Origin: SIG588 sp045597045
GTDB taxonomy: Bacteria > Bacillota > Clostridia > Oscillospirales > Acutalibacteraceae
Length of the DNA stretch: 29,219 nt
Assembly: GCA_045597045.1 (NCBI GenBank)
Contig: JAZODN010000036.1
Location: 1 to 29,219, forward strand
Direction: 5' to 3'
Shown: positions 5,009 through 15,500 of the stretch, piece by piece
Layout: every line of letters starts with the position of its first letter
Numbering within the stretch: position 1 is the stretch's first letter
Position numbers and translations under genes: made by a program
Notes under the pieces: generated by a model
The model's database searches: none
Told to the model about the DNA's origin: nothing
The model's input: only the letters and a program-made list of their open reading frames with translations

Positions 5009-7984
5009 ATGAGCGTTATCAGACAAACCAAAGCCATCCGTCGCTTGTTGGCGGTCGTGCTGGCTGTCGCACTTGTGCTGTCGCTGAATGCCACGCCCGT
5101 TTTGTCGGCATTTGCGGCAGAGGAAGCGCAGGCAACCGGCGGTGCGACCGTTAACACGCTGAACCCGAATGGCTACGAGGCGTATTTGGCAAAGTTCCCC
5201 AATGCCAAGCCCGCCACGCAGCAGGTGGTCATCTATGCCGGTGAGGCAGGCAGCTTCTCGGCGAATGAGGCTGCGTCGGTTCAGGTGATCAACAAAGCAA
5301 ACGACACGGAAGGGGTGCTCGGAGAGTACAACTCCGCCCTGCTTCTTAAGGAGGATACGGATCCGAACAAAACGGGAGCCGTGACCTTCAGATTTACCGT
5401 GCCGCAGGATGGGCTTTACAGTGTGAACCTCATGTATCACGGCTATAGCACGACCTACAGTAAGGGCAGCACCATTGAGCGCCGCCTGCTGGTGGACGGG
5501 AAGGTACCTTACGACGAAGCAGAGTATATCACCCTGCGCCGCGTGTTCCGTGACGTTTACCGCTTGGATGAAGACGGCAACCGTTTGAAGGATATCAACG
5601 GCAACGACATCCGTCCGAGCCAGGAGGAAGTGTTCACCTGGATCTCCCGTGATCTGTATGACGCCGAGGGTTATCTCGAAGCGCCGATGCAGTTCTATCT
5701 CACGGCCGGCGAACACACCATCACGCTGGAATCCCGTCGTGAAGCGATGCTTTTGTATACGATCACGCTGTTCGGTCAACAGGCAGCGCCGTCGTATGCC
5801 GATATCGCAGCGGATTACGCCGCCAAAGGCTATCAGCCGGCAGCGGGCGGCAACCTGTTTATCCAAGCGGAGGACATGGTGCTGAAATCCGAAAAATCCA
5901 ACTATCCGCTGTGCGACCGTTCGTCGGCCGCCAGCATGCCGCAGGATCCTTTCGTCACCAAGCTGAACTACATCGGCGGTGAAAAATGGCAGAACAGCGG
6001 CAGTTGGGCTGAGTGGACCATCACGCCCGAAGAAACCGGCTTGTATGCGCTGACGCTGCGCTACAAGCAGGATATCTATTCGGGTGTTAAGATCTCTCGC
6101 CGTCTCACCATCAACGGTGAGTTGCCCTTTGCCGAAGCCGGCGCGTTGACCTTTGACTACACCAATGCATGGACCAATGTGACGCTCGGTGCCGATGAAG
6201 AGAATCCTTATTATTTTTACTTTGAAAAGGGCAAGCAGTATACCCTGCGCATGGAAGCGGTGCTTGGCGACATGGGTGAACTGCTCGGTCGTGTGTCCAA
6301 CGTTATGACCCGTTTGAACGCCGACTATCGCACGATCCTGATGATTACCGGTTCCACGCCGGATAAATACCGCAGCTACCGTTTTGAAGAGACCATTCCC
6401 GAAACGCTCGAGGACATGGCGCTGCAGGCGGCAGAACTGGAAGACATCGTGGCCGGCTTGGTGGAATTGACCGGCGAAAAAGGTGAACGCGTTACCGCGC
6501 TGGAAAAGATGTCCACCGTGGTGCGTCAGATGACCGACGATCCCTTCGTTATTGCGGCGAAGTTCTCGATGTTCAAAGATAACCTTTCCTCTCTCGGTAC
6601 TTGGATCTTGGAATCCGCTTCTCAGCCGATGAAGTTGGATTACATCGCTTTGACGCCCGACGTGGCCAAGGCGCCCAAAGCCGGCGGCGGTTTCTTTGCC
6701 AACGTATGGTTTGGTTTGCTGAACTTCTTCTCCTCCTTCGTGACCGACTATCAGTCGGTTGGTGCCACCAGCACCGACGAAGGCACCACGTCGAGCATCA
6801 CCGTTTGGGTGACCACCGGTCGTGACCAGTCCAATATCATCCGCACCTTGATCGATACCACCTTCACTCCCAAGACCAACATCTCGGTCAACTTGCAGTT
6901 GGTGTCTGCGGCGGCGGTGTTACCCTGCGTTTTGGCAGGCCGCGGCCCCGATATTTGCTTGGGTGTTGCCAAGGGCGAGCCGATCAACTATGCGGTGCGT
7001 GATGCGGTTATCGCACTGGAAGATATGGAAGGCTTCGACGAAGTGACTGATCGCTTCATTGATACCGGCAGTGCCATGGTGCCCTACACCTTTGAAGGGA
7101 AGACCTACGCGCTGCCCGAAACCGAGACGTTCTGCATGATGTTCGTGCGTACCGACATCTTCGCCGACCTCGGCTTGAAAGTGCCCGAAACGTGGGAAGA
7201 TTTGGAGTTGCTGATTCCGGAATTGCAAAAGCGTAACATGACCATTGGTCTGGGTCACGATCTGGGTGCGTTGCTCATGTTTATGTATCAGCAGAACGAG
7301 CCGCTGTACCTCGGCGAACGCGGCAAGGACGAAGGCAAAGCCGCGAACCTTGACTCGTCGGTGGCGGTACAGTGCTTCACCCGTATGTGCGAGTACTTCA
7401 CCCTCTACGGTTTCCCGACCGACTACGATGCGGCCAACCGTTTCCGTTCGGGCGAAGTGCCGCTGATGATCACCGACTACGGTCTGTATAACCAGTTGAG
7501 CCTGTTTGCTCCCGAAATCCGCGGCGACTGGGCCATGTATCAGATTCCCGGCACCAAGGCAGCAGATGGCAGCATCAACAATGCACAGACTTCGGGCGGT
7601 TCCGCTACCATCATGCTGCGTGGCTGTGAAGATCAGAAAGCGGCTTGGGAGTTCATGAAGTGGTGGACCGAAGCGGAAACCATGCTTACTTACGGTAACG
7701 AAATGGAAACGGCGATGAACGGCGCTGCCCGTCAGGCGGTTGCCAACGTGGAAGCGCTCAGCAAAATGGCGTGGTCCACTAAGGATCTGAACAACATTCT
7801 CGAGCAGTGGAACAGCATCATCGGTACGCCCGAGGTGCCCGGTAGTTACTACACCACGCGAGTGCTCGGTTTTGCGTTCAGCGAAGCCTACAACAACGAT
7901 ACCGATCCCGGCGATGCGTTGCAAGAGTACATCGCCTCGCTGAATGCGGAGCTCACTCGTAAGAGAGCCGAGTTCGGCCGATAA
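5009..7984 (+). CDS. giant extracellular solute-binding protein with CBM-like domains
   Basis: A 991-residue exported protein, more than twice the usual length (about 420-450) of a family 1 sugar-binding protein. A signal peptide spans residues 1 to about 37 and ends AFAA, with no lipobox cysteine. Residues about 70-265 and 280-570 look like two beta-sandwich, CBM6/CBM35-like domains (the second has the hallmark NLFIQAEDM and final strand MKLDYIAL). A helical insertion of about 100 residues (roughly 430-550) seems to split the second domain. The solute-binding domain occupies about 594-990 (SSITVWVTTGRDQS, AGRGPDICLG, PETWEDLELL, GRDQS-like start). It probably captures a carbohydrate for the permeases directly downstream. 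ATG 5009 is chosen for CGGAGGG at 4995-5001 and the signal peptide; an ATG 45 bases upstream lacks both. The ligand is unknown. Confidence 0.85.
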   Translation: MSVIRQTKAIRRLLAVVLAVALVLSLNATPVLSAFAAEEAQATGGATVNTLNPNGYEAYLAKFPNAKPATQQVVIYAGEAGSFSANEAASVQVINKANDTEGVLGEYNSALLLKEDTDPNKTGAVTFRFTVPQDGLYSVNLMYHGYSTTYSKGSTIERRLLVDGKVPYDEAEYITLRRVFRDVYRLDEDGNRLKDINGNDIRPSQEEVFTWISRDLYDAEGYLEAPMQFYLTAGEHTITLESRREAMLLYTITLFGQQAAPSYADIAADYAAKGYQPAAGGNLFIQAEDMVLKSEKSNYPLCDRSSAASMPQDPFVTKLNYIGGEKWQNSGSWAEWTITPEETGLYALTLRYKQDIYSGVKISRRLTINGELPFAEAGALTFDYTNAWTNVTLGADEENPYYFYFEKGKQYTLRMEAVLGDMGELLGRVSNVMTRLNADYRTILMITGSTPDKYRSYRFEETIPETLEDMALQAAELEDIVAGLVELTGEKGERVTALEKMSTVVRQMTDDPFVIAAKFSMFKDNLSSLGTWILESASQPMKLDYIALTPDVAKAPKAGGGFFANVWFGLLNFFSSFVTDYQSVGATSTDEGTTSSITVWVTTGRDQSNIIRTLIDTTFTPKTNISVNLQLVSAAAVLPCVLAGRGPDICLGVAKGEPINYAVRDAVIALEDMEGFDEVTDRFIDTGSAMVPYTFEGKTYALPETETFCMMFVRTDIFADLGLKVPETWEDLELLIPELQKRNMTIGLGHDLGALLMFMYQQNEPLYLGERGKDEGKAANLDSSVAVQCFTRMCEYFTLYGFPTDYDAANRFRSGEVPLMITDYGLYNQLSLFAPEIRGDWAMYQIPGTKAADGSINNAQTSGGSATIMLRGCEDQKAAWEFMKWWTEAETMLTYGNEMETAMNGAARQAVANVEALSKMAWSTKDLNNILEQWNSIIGTPEVPGSYYTTRVLGFAFSEAYNNDTDPGDALQEYIASLNAELTRKRAEFGR

Positions 7985-8009
7985 AACAGGAAAGAGGAGG
8001 TAAAGAATT

Positions 8010-8951
8010 ATGTCGAATACTATGACAGGCGCGGCGGCAAGAGAAGTTATCATTCGCAAAAAGCCGCTGGGACAACGCCTTAAAGAAGGCGGCATCTCGT
8101 ACGTCTTCGTGTTGCCCTACTTCATTCTTTTCTGCTTGTTCACGGTTGCGCCCGTGGTCATCTCCTTGCTTCTCGGCTTTACGGAATTCAACATGTTGAA
8201 CTTCCCGCGCTGGATCGGCATGGACAACTATATCCGTATGTTCCTGGATGACGAAGTGTTTATTCTCGCCATCCGTAACACCTTCCTGCTGGCGGTCATT
8301 ACCGGTCCTGTCAGCTACATGCTCAGCTTCCTGCTCGCATGGCTGATCAACGACCTGCGACCCTGGCTGCGCTCCATTGTGACGGTTATCTTCTACGCCC
8401 CGTCGTTGGTCGGTAACGTCATGATGATCTGGCAGATCTTCTTCTCCAACGACGCCTATGGCTATGCCAATGCGTGGTTGTTGGAACTCGGCTTGATCGA
8501 TGCACCGATCCGTTGGTTCTACAACACCGAATACATGATGCCGCTGGTCATCGTGGTGCTGTTGTGGTCTTCGCTCGGTACGAGCTTCTTGGCGTTTATC
8601 GCCGGTTTGCAGAATATCAGCCGTTCGTATTACGAGGCCGGTGCCATCGACGGCATCAAAAACCGTTGGCAGGAACTGTGGTTCATCACGCTGCCTACCA
8701 TGCGTCCGATGTTGATGTTCGGTGCAGTTATGACCATTTCTTCCGCGTTCGGTATCGGTGCCAACCTGAACGGTCTGGTGGGCTTCCCCTCTACCGACTA
8801 CGCAACGCACACCATTGTTAACCACATGGAAGACTACGGTGGCCAGCGTTACGAAATGGGTTATGCCTCGGCCATTGCTGCCGTGCTGTTCATTGTCATG
8901 ATCTTGACCAACCATCTGATTAAGAAGTTGTTGGCCAAGGTTGGCGAATAA
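8010..8951 (+). CDS. sugar ABC transporter permease, MalF type (pair 1)
   Basis: A 313-residue permease with about six transmembrane helices, the first at about residues 31-55. The cytoplasmic EAA loop that contacts the ATPase is at about 207-233 (YYEAGAIDGIKNRWQELWF, then LPTMRP). This is the MalF/UgpA subfamily of the CUT1 carbohydrate transporters. It begins 25 bases after the binding-protein gene, behind GAGGAGG, and is followed by a MalG-type gene, the usual CUT1 order. It should form a heterodimeric channel with its neighbour. The substrate cannot be read from the sequence. Confidence 0.92.
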   Translation: MSNTMTGAAAREVIIRKKPLGQRLKEGGISYVFVLPYFILFCLFTVAPVVISLLLGFTEFNMLNFPRWIGMDNYIRMFLDDEVFILAIRNTFLLAVITGPVSYMLSFLLAWLINDLRPWLRSIVTVIFYAPSLVGNVMMIWQIFFSNDAYGYANAWLLELGLIDAPIRWFYNTEYMMPLVIVVLLWSSLGTSFLAFIAGLQNISRSYYEAGAIDGIKNRWQELWFITLPTMRPMLMFGAVMTISSAFGIGANLNGLVGFPSTDYATHTIVNHMEDYGGQRYEMGYASAIAAVLFIVMILTNHLIKKLLAKVGE

Positions 8952-8971
8952 CGAAGGGGGGAGAGTTGAAC

Positions 8972-9838
8972 ATGGCCAAAAAACCTGCAAAGCGTACCAA
9001 ACAGCTAAACCGTTCGCTGGCCGGTAACGTTGGTGTTATCATCGTTCTGTCCTTCTTCGGCGCGTTCATGCTGTTGCCTATGATCTATTCGGTCTGTCAG
9101 GCATTGAAGCCGATGGACGAACTGTTCGTGTTCCCGCCTCGCTTCTTCGTGCGTAACCCCACGCTGAAGAGTTTCCGTGATCTGTTCCGCTTGATCGGTG
9201 ACCAGACCATTCCGTTCTCGCGTTACATATTCAACACGGTGTTGATTTCGGTGACCGGTACGTTCGGTCACGTGGTCATCGCGTCGATGGCGGCATACGC
9301 CTTCGCCAAGATGAAGTTCCCGGGTTCCAAATGGATGTTCCAAACCATCGTTACCGCGTTGTTGTTCAATGCCACGGTGCTTGGTATTCCGAGCTTCATG
9401 GTCTTCACCTGGCTCGGTCTGTTGGATAATCCGTTGGTTATCATCCTGCCGGCATGGCAGAGCACATTGGGCCTGTACCTAATGAAACAGAACATGGAAT
9501 CCATTCAGGATGCCGTTCTGGAAGCCGCGCGGATCGACGGTGCCGGTGAGTTCCGCATCTTCTTCGGTATCGTTATGCCGACGATGAAGCCGGCGTGGCT
9601 GACCTTGATCGTGCTCAGTTTCAGCGGCCTGTGGAATACGGGTGCTGTCAACACGATCTACAGCGAAAACTGGAAGACGTTGAACTACGCAATGAGCCAG
9701 ATCCTGGCCGGTGGTATCGCGCGTACCAACGCAGCGGCTGCAGCCAGTGTGGTCATGATGATCGTTCCGATTGCGGTGTTCATTTTCACACAAAGTAACG
9801 TGGTGGAAACGATGGGTTCCTCCGGTATGAAGGAGTAA
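8972..9838 (+). CDS. sugar ABC transporter permease, MalG type (pair 1)
   Basis: A 288-residue CUT1 permease of the MalG/UgpE type with six predicted membrane helices. The EAA loop lies at about 182-208 (VLEAARIDGAGEFRIFFGI, then MPTMKP). The N-terminus is short and basic, as usual. ATG 8972 is preferred to the TTG at 8966 because AAGGGGGGAG sits just upstream of it. It is the partner of the preceding MalF-type protein. Its stop lies 4 bases before the ATG of the NHL-Yip1 gene, so the two are probably translationally coupled. Confidence 0.92.
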   Translation: MAKKPAKRTKQLNRSLAGNVGVIIVLSFFGAFMLLPMIYSVCQALKPMDELFVFPPRFFVRNPTLKSFRDLFRLIGDQTIPFSRYIFNTVLISVTGTFGHVVIASMAAYAFAKMKFPGSKWMFQTIVTALLFNATVLGIPSFMVFTWLGLLDNPLVIILPAWQSTLGLYLMKQNMESIQDAVLEAARIDGAGEFRIFFGIVMPTMKPAWLTLIVLSFSGLWNTGAVNTIYSENWKTLNYAMSQILAGGIARTNAAAAASVVMMIVPIAVFIFTQSNVVETMGSSGMKE

Positions 9839-9842
9839 GGTG

Positions 9843-12494
9843 ATGAAGGTGAGTCAGAAACTGAAACAAGTAACCAAGCGCGTCTCGGTACTCGCGTTGG
9901 TCGTGTTGATGCTGGCCTCTTTGGCACTGAGCACCTCTGCTGCAAGCATCTCCGATTCAACCTTTGTACCCTACACGACGTATACCTATGATTTCGACGG
10001 TGTGGACATGAAGAGTCCTCATGCATACGTGGCGGATTCGTTGCTCGACCGTATGGCGCTGGGCCTGCGCACCGCGCTGAAGGATCCGAGCGATCTGTTC
10101 CTGGCACCCGACGGCCACTTCTACGTGGCAGATACGGGTAACAACCGTGTCGTTGCATTCGATGAGAATTTGAAGTACGCCGGTGTGATCGGCGGTATTG
10201 ATGCGCCGTTTATCAACTATACTTCCATTGTTCCCTACGTTTTGCAGATTCGCGAAACGGAAGAGGCGGAATGGAAGGATAAACTGGCAAAGCAGATTGA
10301 GCGCTATGCTGAGCGCGAAGAAAATCCGATCGAATTCACCTTCACGGAAGAGGATTATCTCGCCATCCGTGACCGTCTTTCGGCGGTGTATGTTTCGAGT
10401 AGTAACACCATCCCCGTGGAAACGGAGTATGCGTTGGTGAAAGCCGAATACGAAGCGACGGGCAAGGTGATGCCCGATGCGGAAACCATGTTGGCGATCA
10501 TTGATTACGTTTCTCCCGTTGCACTGAAGTTCAATTCGCTCTCTGCCGAGGAGATCGCCGCACAAAAGCGCGGTGAAACCGATGAAGAGCGTGCCTGCTT
10601 CGAATATTGGACACAGTTCCTGCTCGGTGAAACGGATGACCCGTCGGCCGATGCACTGCTTGCTCCCGAAGGTGTGTTCGTGAGCAACGACGGCACGCTG
10701 TATATTGCCGATACCGGCAACGAACGTATCGTGAAGATGCAGATGCCCGAAAGTGTCGACAAGTGGAAGCTCGAGCGCTATGAAGTGGTGGAAACCCTTC
10801 ACAAGCCGGAGTCTTCCATCCTTTCCGAAAGCTACGTGTTCAAACCCACTTCGTTGGTGTTGGATGCGGCCGGCCGTATGTATGTCAATGTTAAGAACGA
10901 CAACGCCGGTATTATGCAGCTCAGCGCCGATGGCGAGTTCATGGGTTACTACGGTGCCCAGAAGGTTACCGGCAGCGTGTTCCAGTGGTTCCTGCAGCTG
11001 TTCCAGACGGCGGAGCAGCGCGCACGTACCGTTCGTACGGTGCCGCGTGTGTATAACAATATTGCCATCGACAGTAAAAACTTTGTGTGGATCACCGCGA
11101 ACTCGATGGATAACGCGGATATGTTCTCCCACTTGACCAGCGGCGATTCCGCCACGGCACCGATCAAGCGTTTGAACCCCAGCGGCGATGACGTTTTGGT
11201 GCGTAACGGCACTTGGGCGCCGGCCGGTGACGTGCCGGAAAACGTGATGGACGTGTCCTCCATTGTGGACATTGCTATCAAAGGCGACACCGGTATTTAC
11301 ACCTTGGTCGACGATAAGACCAACAAACTGTTTACCTATGACGGTGAAGGCAACTTGCTGTATGCTTTCGGCGGTTCGGGTTCGCAGCTGGGCGTGTTTA
11401 CGCTGATCACCGCGGCGGTGTATCAGGGTACCGACCTGTTGGTTATGGACAAAACCACCGGTTGCATCACGCGCTTCAAGCAGACCGACTATGCCGCCCA
11501 GATTGAAGTGGCATTGAATGCGGATGCCGCACGTGAATACGAAAAGGCGGAAACGGCTTGGAAATACGTGCAAAAGCTGAACGCCAACTTCGACCTTGCG
11601 TACATCGGTCTTGCGAAGAGCTATCTGCGCAGTGCGGCACAAGCCGAATCGGCCGAAGCCAAAGCGCTGTATCAAGAGGCGATGGAGTATTATAAGCTTG
11701 CCCGTGATACTGAAGGTTATTCCAAAGCTTTTAAGGAATATCGTTCTTTGTATGTGCGCGACAACCTGCTGTTGGTGTTGGCGGTGCCGGTTGTGATCGG
11801 CGTAGCGTTGTATTTCGCTTTCCGTGCCATCAACAAGGTGAACGCGAAACTGCACATTACGGGCACGCAGACCACCTTTGTGCAAGAACTCTGCTACGGT
11901 TGGCGTGCGGTGTTCCACCCCATTAACGGCTTCTGGGAGATCAAACGCGAAAAACGCGGCAGTATGCGTGCGGCGTTCGTCTTCCTCGCCTTGGCGATCG
12001 TGGCCTTTGTGTTCCAGGCGACCGGCACGGCGTATTTGTTTAACAACGTGACCATCGAGGAGATCAGTTTGGTGCAGCAAGCCTGCAACGTGCTGATTCC
12101 CGTGGTACTGTGGGTGTTGGCCAGCTGGTGCTTCACCACCTTGATGAGTGGTGAAGGCAGCATGAAGGATATCTTCATCGCTCTTTGCTACGGCTTGATT
12201 CCGCTGATCGTCCTGTTGGTGCCTTCGACGCTGATCAGCCACATCTTCTCGCTCGACGAGCAGCCCTTCCTGACTTTCTTCCAATCGGTTGCGTATTTGT
12301 GGATGGGCTTTTTGGTAGTGTTTGGATCCATGGTGATTCAGGACTACACCTTTAGCAAGAACTTGCTCACGGTAATCCTCTCGGTGCTGGGTATGGCAGC
12401 TATCATGTTCTTGGTGCTGTTGCTCTTCTCGCTGACCGGTAAACTGTGGGGCTTTATCGAAACCATTTTCCAAGAAATTGCCTATCGGCTGTAA
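9843..12494 (+). CDS. exported NHL-repeat / TPR / Yip1-domain membrane protein
   Basis: An 883-residue protein with an unusual composite layout. A signal peptide (1 to about 34, ending STSAA) leads to an extracytoplasmic beta-propeller region: NHL-type repeats near 79-118 (GHFYVADTGNNRVVAFD), 272-305 (GTLYIADTGNERIV), 333-372 and 476-555. Two helical insertions interrupt it, the larger at about 120-270. A TPR-like helical segment (about 560-635) precedes a membrane helix (about 641-663) and a Yip1-like domain (about 680-883) with five further helices. Position between two permease pairs suggests a membrane-anchored sensor, scaffold or docking partner for the solute-binding protein; this is inference. 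ATG 9843 is chosen over GTG 9840 because AAGGAG (9830-9835) is 7 bases away. Confidence 0.75.
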   Translation: MKVSQKLKQVTKRVSVLALVVLMLASLALSTSAASISDSTFVPYTTYTYDFDGVDMKSPHAYVADSLLDRMALGLRTALKDPSDLFLAPDGHFYVADTGNNRVVAFDENLKYAGVIGGIDAPFINYTSIVPYVLQIRETEEAEWKDKLAKQIERYAEREENPIEFTFTEEDYLAIRDRLSAVYVSSSNTIPVETEYALVKAEYEATGKVMPDAETMLAIIDYVSPVALKFNSLSAEEIAAQKRGETDEERACFEYWTQFLLGETDDPSADALLAPEGVFVSNDGTLYIADTGNERIVKMQMPESVDKWKLERYEVVETLHKPESSILSESYVFKPTSLVLDAAGRMYVNVKNDNAGIMQLSADGEFMGYYGAQKVTGSVFQWFLQLFQTAEQRARTVRTVPRVYNNIAIDSKNFVWITANSMDNADMFSHLTSGDSATAPIKRLNPSGDDVLVRNGTWAPAGDVPENVMDVSSIVDIAIKGDTGIYTLVDDKTNKLFTYDGEGNLLYAFGGSGSQLGVFTLITAAVYQGTDLLVMDKTTGCITRFKQTDYAAQIEVALNADAAREYEKAETAWKYVQKLNANFDLAYIGLAKSYLRSAAQAESAEAKALYQEAMEYYKLARDTEGYSKAFKEYRSLYVRDNLLLVLAVPVVIGVALYFAFRAINKVNAKLHITGTQTTFVQELCYGWRAVFHPINGFWEIKREKRGSMRAAFVFLALAIVAFVFQATGTAYLFNNVTIEEISLVQQACNVLIPVVLWVLASWCFTTLMSGEGSMKDIFIALCYGLIPLIVLLVPSTLISHIFSLDEQPFLTFFQSVAYLWMGFLVVFGSMVIQDYTFSKNLLTVILSVLGMAAIMFLVLLLFSLTGKLWGFIETIFQEIAYRL

Positions 12495-12509
12495 AGGAGG
12501 TACAGAACA

Positions 12510-15500
12510 ATGAAAAAGATTCGTTTGATTTCTCTGCTGCTTGTGGCATTGCTTGTTCTGACCACCTTTGGCGGCGCGTTTGTATTCGGTGACGAAGCGG
12601 AAGATACCACCGGCCAGGTCGAAGGTACCGAAGGTGCCGAAGGCGAGGGCGAAGAAGTGGTGGAAACCGCTGAGTTCAGCCACGAGGCCGGCTTCATTTA
12701 CGTGGATCCCGAAGTGGAAGAGAATTTGAAGTTGCTGCAGGCGGCGGAAAAAGCCGCCGAAGGCCGTGCTGTTACGCTGTATTCCATCAATCTGTGGAAG
12801 AACGATTTCACCGTGGAACGCATCGGTGACGACTTCCTCGGCGTCTTCACCTATGAAGATGGCAAAATGATTATGCTTTCCACCGCTGCGGAGGTCACTT
12901 CCAGCATGAAAATCGTCCCCTACGATCTGACTACGCAGGAAGTGAAAGACGAGGAAGGCAATGTTACCATTGTGGATCGTAACGAGCTTGTCGGCCAGAG
13001 TGTGTATGTGGTGGAGATCACCGCCGTTTCCAGTGCGGAAATTGCGAATCTGCCCAACCTGACCTACGAGGAACGTTTGGATTGGAAAAAAGCCAAGCGC
13101 GGCAAGTTCACTTCCGAACAGCAGCGCGTGAGTGCCATGACGGTGTACTACACCGCCGGCCCCCTCACTTTGTATGTCGATGAGGAATTGGCAGAGTTTG
13201 CCATTCACAATTCCGAAACGGGCGACTATTTCTTCTCCAATCCTTATGACTACAATCGTGTATTGGTCCCCAGTGTGACCACCAAGAGTCAGCTGGCTTC
13301 GGTTATCGAGTTGGAGTATTATGACAACTCGGCAAACAAGAAGACCTATTATTCCTACGATAACGCGGTCAACAAGACCACCTATGCCGATCCCGAAGAT
13401 CCCGACTCGATCGACAACATTCAGTATTGGGCGGAAAAGATCGACGGCGGCGTGCGCATGAACTTCCAGATCGGTTCCAAGAAACTGGAAACGCTGCTTC
13501 CCTATGCGGCCGAGGTGGAAAGTTTCAACGCCAAGGTGTTGAACCCGTTGAAGGAAAAGGCAGATGCCGGTAACGAAGCGGCCAAAGAGGCGTACACCAA
13601 GTTGATCGCGTTCTACAACCGCGGTAAGGTTTACTCCTATGAGAAGTTATCCACTTCGCTCAAGCAGAGCATCGCGATGGAATTCCCCGGTATCAAGGAA
13701 CACGATTTCTACATTCTGCGTACCAGCAACCTGTATAATCGTGATAAACTGATCCTGTCGGATTACATCCGCATGACCGGCCTGTATACCCAGGCGGATT
13801 TTGAACTCGACCTTGAACTTTCGGGCTACGAGCCGGACGAAGAGTTCTTCGCCTGCTTCGAGTTCTATATGGACATCACGCTGGAAGACGGCCAGATGAA
13901 GGTCAGCATCCCCACCGACAACATCAAGTATGACGATGATCACTTCACCTTGACTAAGATTTCTCCGCTGCGCTATTTCGGTAGCGGCAAATCCACCGAT
14001 CAGGGTTTCGTGTTCATCCCCGATGGCAGCGGTGTGGTGATCGACTTTAACAACGACAACTTTAAAACCTCGTCTTCGTTGTCCAAAGTGGTGTATGGCG
14101 ACGATTACTCGCTGAATACCACCCGGTCCTACAACAACCTCACCCAGTCGGCGTATATGCCGGTGTTTGGTATGAAAGCCAATACGCGCGGTTACCTTGC
14201 GGTGATCGAAAAGGGCGATGCGCTGGCAACGGTGCAGAGCGAAACGGGCGGCATGGCCTCGCCGTTTGAGAGTGCGTATGCTACCTTTACCTATCGCACG
14301 GTGCAGACCATTAACTACACCGACGGTACCAAGCAAAACGGTGAATTCACCTATTTCAATGAGAATATCTACACCGGCGGTTTCTCTCTGCGGTACATTC
14401 TGTTGTACGGTGCGGATACCGACTATGTAGATATGGCGGTGGCTTACCGTGAGTATCTTGTGGAAAACGGCCGTTTGATCCCGGGCGTGGATGCGTCGGA
14501 GAATATGCCGTTGCTGCTGGAGACGCTCGGCTTGATCGACAAGAAGGCGTCGATGCTCGGTATTATCTACAACAAGAAGATCCCGATGACGACCTTTGAA
14601 GATGCCGAACGCATGATTACCGAACTGGCATCGGCCGGTGTGGGTAACGTGTCGTTGCGCTATCGCGGCTGGATGAACGGCGGCTTGAACTACTCGGTGC
14701 CCTCCACCTTGAAGATCGAAAAGAAGTTGGGTGGCAAATCGGGCTTCCGCAGTTTGTTGGAATTCATGAAGAACGGCGGTTATACGCTGTATCCCGAAGT
14801 GGACTTCTGCGTGGTGCGCCGTGATACCGCATTTGATAAGTATTCACTGAACAACAACGGTCCGAAAATGACAGACCGCACCTCCATCACGCTGACTCCG
14901 CGCAACGAGTTGGATAACGTTATGGAGATCGACAAGAACTACTTTGCGATTTCGCCTTCTTCGGTGGGGAACTACTTCAAGGCCTTCTTCGGTAAATACA
15001 ACAAGTATGATGCCGGTTCCCTCAGTCTTGGCACCATCGGCAGCATGCTGTATTCCGATTTTGCCAAGGGCAACAAGGGCAAGAACCGCCAGGAGGCGCT
15101 GGATATCCTCAGCGCGAACGTGCAGAAGTATGCCATCGAAGGCGGCAACGGCAAGATCATGGTGGAAGGCGGCAACGCACACACTTGGAGCTATGCAAGC
15201 GAGATCGTGGATATGCCGCTTTCGGGCAGCAACACCTTGCTGGCAGATCGTTCGGTGCCGTTTATGCAGATCGTTCTGCACGGCCACATTCAGTACGCCG
15301 GCAGCGCACTGAACTTGACGGATAACTGGGTTAACAGCATTCTGAAGAGTGCGGAATACGGTGCGAACCTGCACTTCACGCTCAGTGCACAGAACACGCG
15401 TGAATTGAAGGAAACGGTCTATTCCAACTACTTCACCATTGATTTCGATACCTGGAAAGAAGATGTCACCACGCTTTACAATAAGTTCAACGCGGTGTTT

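Noticed and set aside
4879..5154. A 91-codon frame in the leader of the binding-protein gene
   Set aside because: No ribosome binding site at its GTG or ATG starts, and it runs out of frame into the signal peptide coding region.
9957..13208. A 1083-codon open frame on the minus strand across the NHL-Yip1 and DUF5696-like genes
   Set aside because: Its product is rich in His, Gln and Arg with no domain-like pattern, it lies opposite two well-supported genes, and it follows from the codon bias of the plus-strand genes.
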